22,747 nt of DNA from Selaginella moellendorffii (lineage: Eukaryota; Streptophyta; Lycopodiopsida; Selaginellales; Selaginellaceae), in the NCBI RefSeq assembly GCF_000143415.4, contig NW_003314303.1, forward strand, positions 751,968 through 774,714, written 5' to 3'. Each line of letters begins with the position of its first letter. The stretch's first letter is position 1. Made by a program: the position numbers and the translations under genes. Shown piece after piece: positions 18,720 to 22,747 of this stretch. The notes beneath the pieces are model-generated. The model did no database searches, was not told where the DNA came from, and saw nothing but the letters and a program-made list of their open reading frames with translations.

Positions 18720-19040
18720 GGCGGGATTATGAGTTTTGGCTCGGCAGCCACTCCAAGATGTTGAAGGAAGCTCGGGTTGGGGCGTCACGCTTCAGTCTCA
18801 ATGCTGATGCCGAAATACTCCAATTCTAATCAGATCTTTTATGTGCTCGAAGGTAAGAGATTGATTTTCTAGTATGTGAATTTTTTTCTCATGCATGCTA
18901 AAATTCCGGGATTTCCTCTCTTCGTTCAGGAAATGGTAAAGTAGGACTGACTTTTGCGGAGAGTCCCGGCGAATGTAAAGAAAGGCGATGCTATCGCTGT
19001 TCCTCACGGCACTGTCAACTGGTGGTTTAACTCATTTCAT
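18720..19040 (+). pseudogene. Cupin-superfamily gene relic, copy B
   Basis: Same structure as 7815-8130. The intron is 18853-18929 (77 bp) between YVLEG and NGKVGLTF, with the same frame slip before KKGDAIAVPHGTVNWWFN. Since both copies share the lesions, the gene was already dead when duplicated. Eleven extra bases (CCTTAAGTTAA region) follow the WWFN block here. Confidence 0.68.
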
Positions 19041-19373
19041 CCTTAAGTTAATCTACAATTGTAACTCTGCGAACTCTTGGCAGTGGTTGAGAGATGAGGA
19101 AGAACTCAAAAAAAATGAAAGCACAAGCCATCCCACCCTTGCCCAGCATTCCAACTCTCAAAATTCCCAATACTTCCCAATCACAAATCTGGCTCACAAA
19201 CTAATGAGCCAACACTTGCTCATCCAGTGGTGTTGTGGGTAGTTGGATTAGTTGGGTAGTTGGACTGTTGAAAAATGGGCGAAATGAGCTTGATTCTCAA
19301 CCGGCGACACTTTAGTGACCTCTTATGCACTGTAGTGAGCTCCATCCCAACATGTTTATATCCCTCAGAGTAA
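19041..19373. other. Intergenic DNA of copy B, no gene recognised
   Basis: Equivalent of 8131-8439. It contains a local repetition near 19240-19265 (GGGTAGTTGGATTA / GGGTAGTTGGACT) that copy A lacks. This looks like a slippage event. Confidence 0.5.
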
Positions 19374-19512
19374 CAGTGATGTTGGTAACTCTCAAGATCT
19401 AGAGGCCTTTGATCTTCTCAGCAGCAGTCTTGAACTCCTTCCTACATAAGGAGAAGCTAAAGGGAAACAAATGATAGGGATGATTTTCTTCTTGGAAAGA
19501 TTTACATTCAAT
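19374..19512 (-). pseudogene. Possible class-3 lipase fragment, copy B
   Basis: Equivalent of 8440-8585. The LASPYVG block is interrupted here: bases encoding the GNK part are missing and the frame changes before the next Phe codon. LRVTN is retained. Confidence 0.4.
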
Positions 19513-20164
19513 TTCTTGTTGGTGATATCATATGCCCAAAAAGTTGTCAGTGATGCAGTGCTCTGGCATGCTAATGGCTTGGCCTACATGGTGAAATAAA
19601 CTTGCATAATGAGAAAGTTCACAACTTTTCATTTTCCTCTTAGTTTGTGTGTTATAACTCTTTCACGCCAACATTCACTTTATCCACTAAAACTCTGGAA
19701 AAGATGAAGACATTGTTTGCTCTCATTGGCTCTAGTTCTGTGTCCACTCTTGAAGAATAAAATGCTCGCTAGAAAAGGGAAATTAAAATTAAAATCAACA
19801 TATTTAAAAAAGGAAATATTTATTATATTTTAAAGAAAGTTAATAAGTTAGATGATAGAATATTTTAGAACATCCAAGCATATTTTAGGTATATCCATTA
19901 TTGTTTGCTTAACAAAAAATCTTAATCATATACTCTACAAGGTTGAGGCTAGTGTAGTATTGAGGAAATAGATAGGATACTTTACTATTAGCTGAACATC
20001 TTAAGGCTCTACAATGAGTTACACAATACTAATACATATTTGTCTTTTAAGACTAATAGATCACACTAGATGATGATGAAAAGCTGAGGTGAATGGCATT
20101 TAAAATTATTACCATGGTGCAAGATAAAGCTCTAATACAACATTATGGGGAAGAATTGAACAAC
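19513..20164. other. AT-rich intergenic DNA of copy B, no gene recognised
   Basis: Equivalent of 8586-9234 with scattered substitutions. One small rearranged patch near 19855-19880 (TAGAATATTTTAGAACATCC) differs from copy A. Confidence 0.5.
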
Positions 20165-20408
20165 TTATGCAATATGGTCAATTGCTAGTCCACCTTAGCA
20201 AAAGTCTCCAGGAAAAACCCAATATCCTTGAGATGCGATACGAATACTTCCACCCTTTCCAATTATTCCTGGGCTGCAAGGAAAAGGAGTGGGGATCACC
20301 ACACGCTTCAAGTTGTGACCCAAGTGTGACAAGTCTTTGATCATTGTTTCCCCTCCTTTGCAAGACACACCGGTATAGGCAGTAAGTGATCAATTCCTCA
20401 GGGTCAAG

Positions 20409-20413
20409 CTTGT
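20409..20413 (+). repeat. Target-site duplication, left (CTTGT)
   Basis: CTTGT occurs on both sides of the insert and once at the empty site in copy A (near 9474-9478, AAGCTTGTCCAG). Confidence 0.85.
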
Positions 20414-20517
20414 TGTTAGGATCCTATCCCTTACACCCTAAACCAACTGGCTAAAGGGGTGATCACTTGATTGCAAGGCCCTTTCTTTATCCTATTATCC
20501 TGACCTGGTGCCTAACA
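20414..20517 (+). mobile_element. 104-bp solo-LTR-like insertion (TG...CA ends)
   Basis: The insert starts TGTTAGGATCC and ends GGTGCCTAACA. It therefore has TG/CA ends inside a 7-base inverted pair (TGTTAGG/CCTAACA) and a 5-base target duplication (CTTGT). The matching empty site is preserved in copy A. TG...CA ends with a 5-bp duplication are the mark of LTR retroelement integration. At 104 bp this is a very short LTR, as in TRIM elements, left as a solo LTR after LTR-LTR recombination. It carries no coding sequence. Orientation of the parent element is unknown. Confidence 0.82.
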
Positions 20518-20522
20518 CTTGT
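20518..20522 (+). repeat. Target-site duplication, right (CTTGT)
   Basis: Second copy of the CTTGT target duplication flanking the insert. Confidence 0.85.
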
Positions 20523-20868
20523 CCAGAATCTTGTTTGCATAGTACTGCATAGCTGCAGTAAACACAACTATCTTGTAGAGCTTTGCCATGTCTCACAGGA
20601 ACTCGTCCACACCAGGCCGCATAGCCAAGCACTCCAGTTACACAACTTTCCCGCTGAAGAGCCTAAGCGTTGCCCCTGTCGGGCATGGATGAGGGTGTTG
20701 TCCATATCCAAAACCAACGTTGGCTTGTTTGGATCCAGAGGTGGTGGTAGAATACATGTAGTAATCTCACCCTTCGTTTTGACCTTCTTGGGCTGCTTGG
20801 ATCTGAAAATCCCAATCTCCATGCTCGCGCTTCATTTTCGACAGAACTAGAGGTTCAGCCTTTTTGTA

Positions 20869-21627
20869 CTAAGGGCTGGCTTTAGCTATCCAAACATGAT
20901 GATCGCTCACTAAGCGAGCCTGGGTAAACTCTTTGAGCTTCTCGATCTGTGGCAGTGCCACTTTTGCCGAAGGATGCTCGGTCACAGCCCCGAAGAGTTT
21001 GTGGAGACGCGGGCATTGCTCCTGGCTCGTGGGCTTCAAGCCCATCACTTGCTCAAGCGCTGGGATCCACACCGCAGAGGGTGCCAGCATCACATCCAAG
21101 AACGACATGCTCGCGCCACCAAAGAAGGGGCCCTCTTCCTCATCGCCCAGCTCCGCCAGAGCTCCCTCGAGAAGCAAACAGTCTTGGATGAACTCCTCGT
21201 TCACGGCAGCGCCGTTGCTGCGGATGAATCGGTCCAAGGAGTCGGAAATCTGCGTGATCGATAAGCAAGAAGAGTTATAGCAGCAAATTTCTCGAAGAAA
21301 TACCTTCTTCTCGAAGAAATCAGTCCAGAAGCGGTGCTGTGCGCGGAGGAATGCGTCCTGCGGCAAGAGTGGCGATGTTCCAGGCCAAACCTCGTCGATG
21401 TAGTGGACGATGATGGCCGACTCTGCGATGGGCTTGCCCTTGTGGATGAGAACCGGGACCTTCTTGTGAACTGGATTGGACTCGAGTAGGAGCTTACTCT
21501 TGTTACCCAAATCCTGGGGGAGATCTTCGTGCTCGATGCCCTTGAGCAACAGTGCAAGCTTGACTCGCATGGAAAAGGGGCTGGGCCAAAAGCTGAGCAG
21601 TGTTACATCTTGATCGTGACAAGCCAT
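20869..21627 (-). CDS. Tau-class glutathione S-transferase (GST-B), two exons, altered C-terminus
   Basis: Duplicate of GST-A. Exon 1 is 21627-21304, the intron is 21250-21303 (54 bp, no in-frame stop), and exon 2 is 21249-20869. The spliced product is 234 residues from the ATG equivalent to GST-A's, or 236 from an extra in-frame ATG at 21633 (MAMACHDQD). Catalytic Ser16, KKVPVL and Glu69-Ser70 are all conserved. Substitutions against GST-A include Tyr to Ser in ISD(Y/S)LDRF and Ala to Thr in GLKP(A/T)SQEQ. An 8-bp deletion between two GTGAGC repeats near the end replaces the terminal Lys-stop of GST-A with DHHVWIAKASP. It looks functional. Confidence 0.94.
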   Translation of the reverse strand: MACHDQDVTLLSFWPSPFSMRVKLALLLKGIEHEDLPQDLGNKSKLLLESNPVHKKVPVLIHKGKPIAESAIIVHYIDEVWPGTSPLLPQDAFLRAQHRFWTDFFEKKVFLREICCYNSSCLSITQISDSLDRFIRSNGAAVNEEFIQDCLLLEGALAELGDEEEGPFFGGASMSFLDVMLAPSAVWIPALEQVMGLKPTSQEQCPRLHKLFGAVTEHPSAKVALPQIEKLKEFTQARLVSDHHVWIAKASP

Positions 21628-21688
21628 GGCCATGAGAAGAGAAGTTAGAAATGCAAATGGACTGAGGTTTAATTGGATGAAGGGTCCC

Positions 21689-21696
21689 CTTTTATA
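21689..21696 (-). promoter_or_regulatory. TATA box of GST-B
   Basis: TATAAAAG on the - strand lies 62 bases upstream of ATG 21627. It is conserved with GST-A, although about 15 bases of leader differ between the two. Confidence 0.6.
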
Positions 21697-21829
21697 GCAT
21701 GTCCCACGCGGCTCTTCGACCAATTGCCAAGAAGGCAGACGAGAAAGCTAGTGTCCAAATAAGAATTAAACTTCCAGCAATCTATCATAATAAGGAGGGA
21801 TTTTTGGACCACCAATTTAGCCAATTCAA

Positions 21830-21935
21830 TGTGAACTGTAAAAGGGTTATTTTTTTAACTAGTGAATAATCATGCTGATGTTTGCTCCTGGCCAATGGAA
21901 GGCTTTGTAACATGTGTCGCATGCAAAGTGTTAAC
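21830..21935. repeat. Dispersed repeat R, copy 4 (duplicate of copy 1, internally deleted)
   Basis: Matches 10810-10950 but lacks the GCAGCCAACCTGCGTGGGG portion. It keeps GTTATTTTTTTAACTAGTGAA and TGATGTTTGCTCCTGGCCAATGG. Its T-rich and CCTGGCCAATGG parts are closer to copy 2 than copy 1 is. Confidence 0.55.
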
Positions 21936-22378
21936 AAGCAAAGAAAGCACTGTGAAAAATGAGTCGCCATTGTTGTTCCTGTTGGGTGATTGCTTGCCAA
22001 CTATCCAATGATAGAACAGTGTGGAGAGCAGGCTAACCATGATTGCGCCTGTTGCATATTGAGCAAATTATTTTTGTTTTGTAATGTTTTTCTAGGGTTT
22101 ATGACCCTGCTGCTGCTGCTGATTCGCGATCCAAATCTGAGGCGCTGTGTCAATGCCACTGAAATGAACCATGTCCTAGTACTGTTTATGTTTGCACTTT
22201 CTTCTAATGTCTTCTAGTTTACTTTCTTTTCTTCTTCTGAAATGCCAAGAGTTCATTCTTTTCCTGATTTGGTTTTTCCAATACTTTGTGGTGTCTTTGC
22301 TCCCAAGAACCCCATCGCAAGTTCTCACTGTTTTTCCCCATCACTCGGCTTTTTTTCATTCTGTTCTTCTTTTCCTAG
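21936..22378. other. Region 5' of the WEE1 relic in copy B, no assigned exon
   Basis: Equivalent of 10951-11358. It includes about 40 bases at 22243-22285 that are absent from copy A. No motif identifies a coding exon. Confidence 0.4.
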
Positions 22379-22747
22379 ATGAATATTTGAACCAAGAAGC
22401 AGAGAATGCAAAGACATTGTCTCTGCAACAGCCCATCATGTCCCCACCATGCTTCCAGAACCTTTTTTTAACACTGATGTGTTTCTTGAGAGGGCTAGGT
22501 AGGGTATGTTGTTATTTTTCATTTTTCTTTCATAACTTTGGTATTTTCATACAGGATGTGTCTCCACTTTTGGCTCTTCATTGCATTACCATGAGGAGTT
22601 CCATCAAATCAAGGTATTTGTGGTGCGTAGAATTTGTATGATCTTCATTCTTACTCCACTATCAGGAAATAGGATGAGGCAATTTTAGCTATGTTTATAA
22701 AGTTCTTAAAAGACTTGACGACTGCCTTTATGATGTAAAGTATTCCA
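22379..22747 (+). pseudogene. WEE1: WEE1-like kinase pseudogene, copy B (cut by window end)
   Basis: Equivalent of 11359-11728. It has MSPPCFQN where copy A has a stop, but one C is missing from the next run, shifting the frame before FNTDVFPE. The SLHYCEEFHQIK-equivalent exon and the EIG-stop-GNFSYVYKVLKRLD block follow, with TGA at 22675-22677 in the glycine loop exactly as in copy A. The kinase domain continues past the window. Confidence 0.88.

Larger units (their letters stand above)
20165..20866 (-). pseudogene. CTD-phosphatase-like relic, copy B, interrupted by a solo-LTR-like insert
   Basis: Equivalent of 9235-9860. LVLDMDNTLIHA is retained and is followed by the same frameshift. The ADKILDKLDP-equivalent region is split by the 104-bp insertion at 20414-20517, and further small indels lie near 20270-20290. 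Since the gene was already broken in the common ancestor, the insertion hit a neutral relic. Confidence 0.75.
17504..22747 (+). repeat. Large direct duplication, copy B (continues past window end)
   Basis: Counterpart of 6600-11728 in the same order and orientation. Differences by eye are scattered substitutions plus small indels, and a 104-bp TG...CA insertion at 20414. The last window base corresponds to 11728 with no sign of the homology ending. Confidence 0.96.

Noticed and set aside
20414-20517. The 104-bp insert as a MITE or hAT-type DNA transposon
   Set aside because: hAT elements make 8-bp and Stowaway/Tourist elements 2-3-bp duplications. A 5-bp duplication with TG...CA ends fits an LTR better.
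1-22747. tRNA, rRNA, CRISPR, operons or bacterial defence systems
   Set aside because: None seen; the split genes with GT-AG introns and LTR elements are eukaryotic, and no regular short repeat-spacer array or tRNA fold was noticed.

Overview
This is plant nuclear DNA. It contains tau-class glutathione transferases (GSTs), a plant-type WEE1 kinase relic, a plant-type PPR relic, a TRM/LONGIFOLIA-like gene, a family-1 UDP-glycosyltransferase (UGT) end and a Ty3/gypsy retroelement. The introns are very short (about 46-94 bp, mostly 47-62). That, together with the repertoire and the density of gene fragments, points to a lycophyte such as Selaginella moellendorffii. The species is an inference; nothing in the window names it.

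Layout: (1) 1-~4885, + strand: a decayed Ty3/gypsy element with LTR end, primer-binding site, gag, protease, RT, RNase H and part of integrase. Almost every break looks like a C-to-T or G-to-A change. (2) 5154-7288, - strand: a TRM/LONGIFOLIA-like gene with a DUF4378 C-terminus, carrying a nonsense codon and a frame switch. (3) 7.8-9.9 kb: small relics of a cupin gene (+), a probable class-3 lipase (-) and a CTD-phosphatase-like HAD gene (-). (4) 9869-10597, - strand: an intact two-exon tau GST (GST-A). (5) 11.36-12.52 kb, + strand: a WEE1 kinase pseudogene. (6) 12.71-14.13 kb, - strand: a PPR pseudogene. (7) 14.9-16.75 kb, - strand: a GST fragment, a GST pseudogene (GST-D) and an intact GST (GST-C). 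(8) 16.89-17.50 kb, - strand: two remnants of UGT 3' ends. (9) From 17504 to the window end the sequence repeats 6600-11728 in the same orientation: TRM 5' half, cupin, lipase and phosphatase relics, a second intact GST (GST-B) and the start of the WEE1 relic.

The main structural result is a direct large duplication. The simplest reading is a tandem duplication of a unit of about 10.9 kb (6600-17503). Its junction at 17503/17504 fuses the 5' half of the TRM gene to the 3' end of a UGT. The second copy would run past the window end. Defects present in both copies (a TRM frame switch, a TGA in the WEE1 glycine loop, the phosphatase and cupin frameshifts) predate the duplication. Private changes came later: a 104-bp solo-LTR-like insertion, an 8-bp deletion that rewrites the GST-B C-terminus, and separate WEE1 lesions.

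Only the GSTs look functional. GST-A, GST-B and GST-C keep the catalytic serine and the glutathione-binding Glu-Ser pair, and each has a TATA box at a sensible distance. The window therefore reads as a detoxification (GST/UGT) cluster growing by duplication inside a field of broken genes. I found no convincing new multi-gene system.
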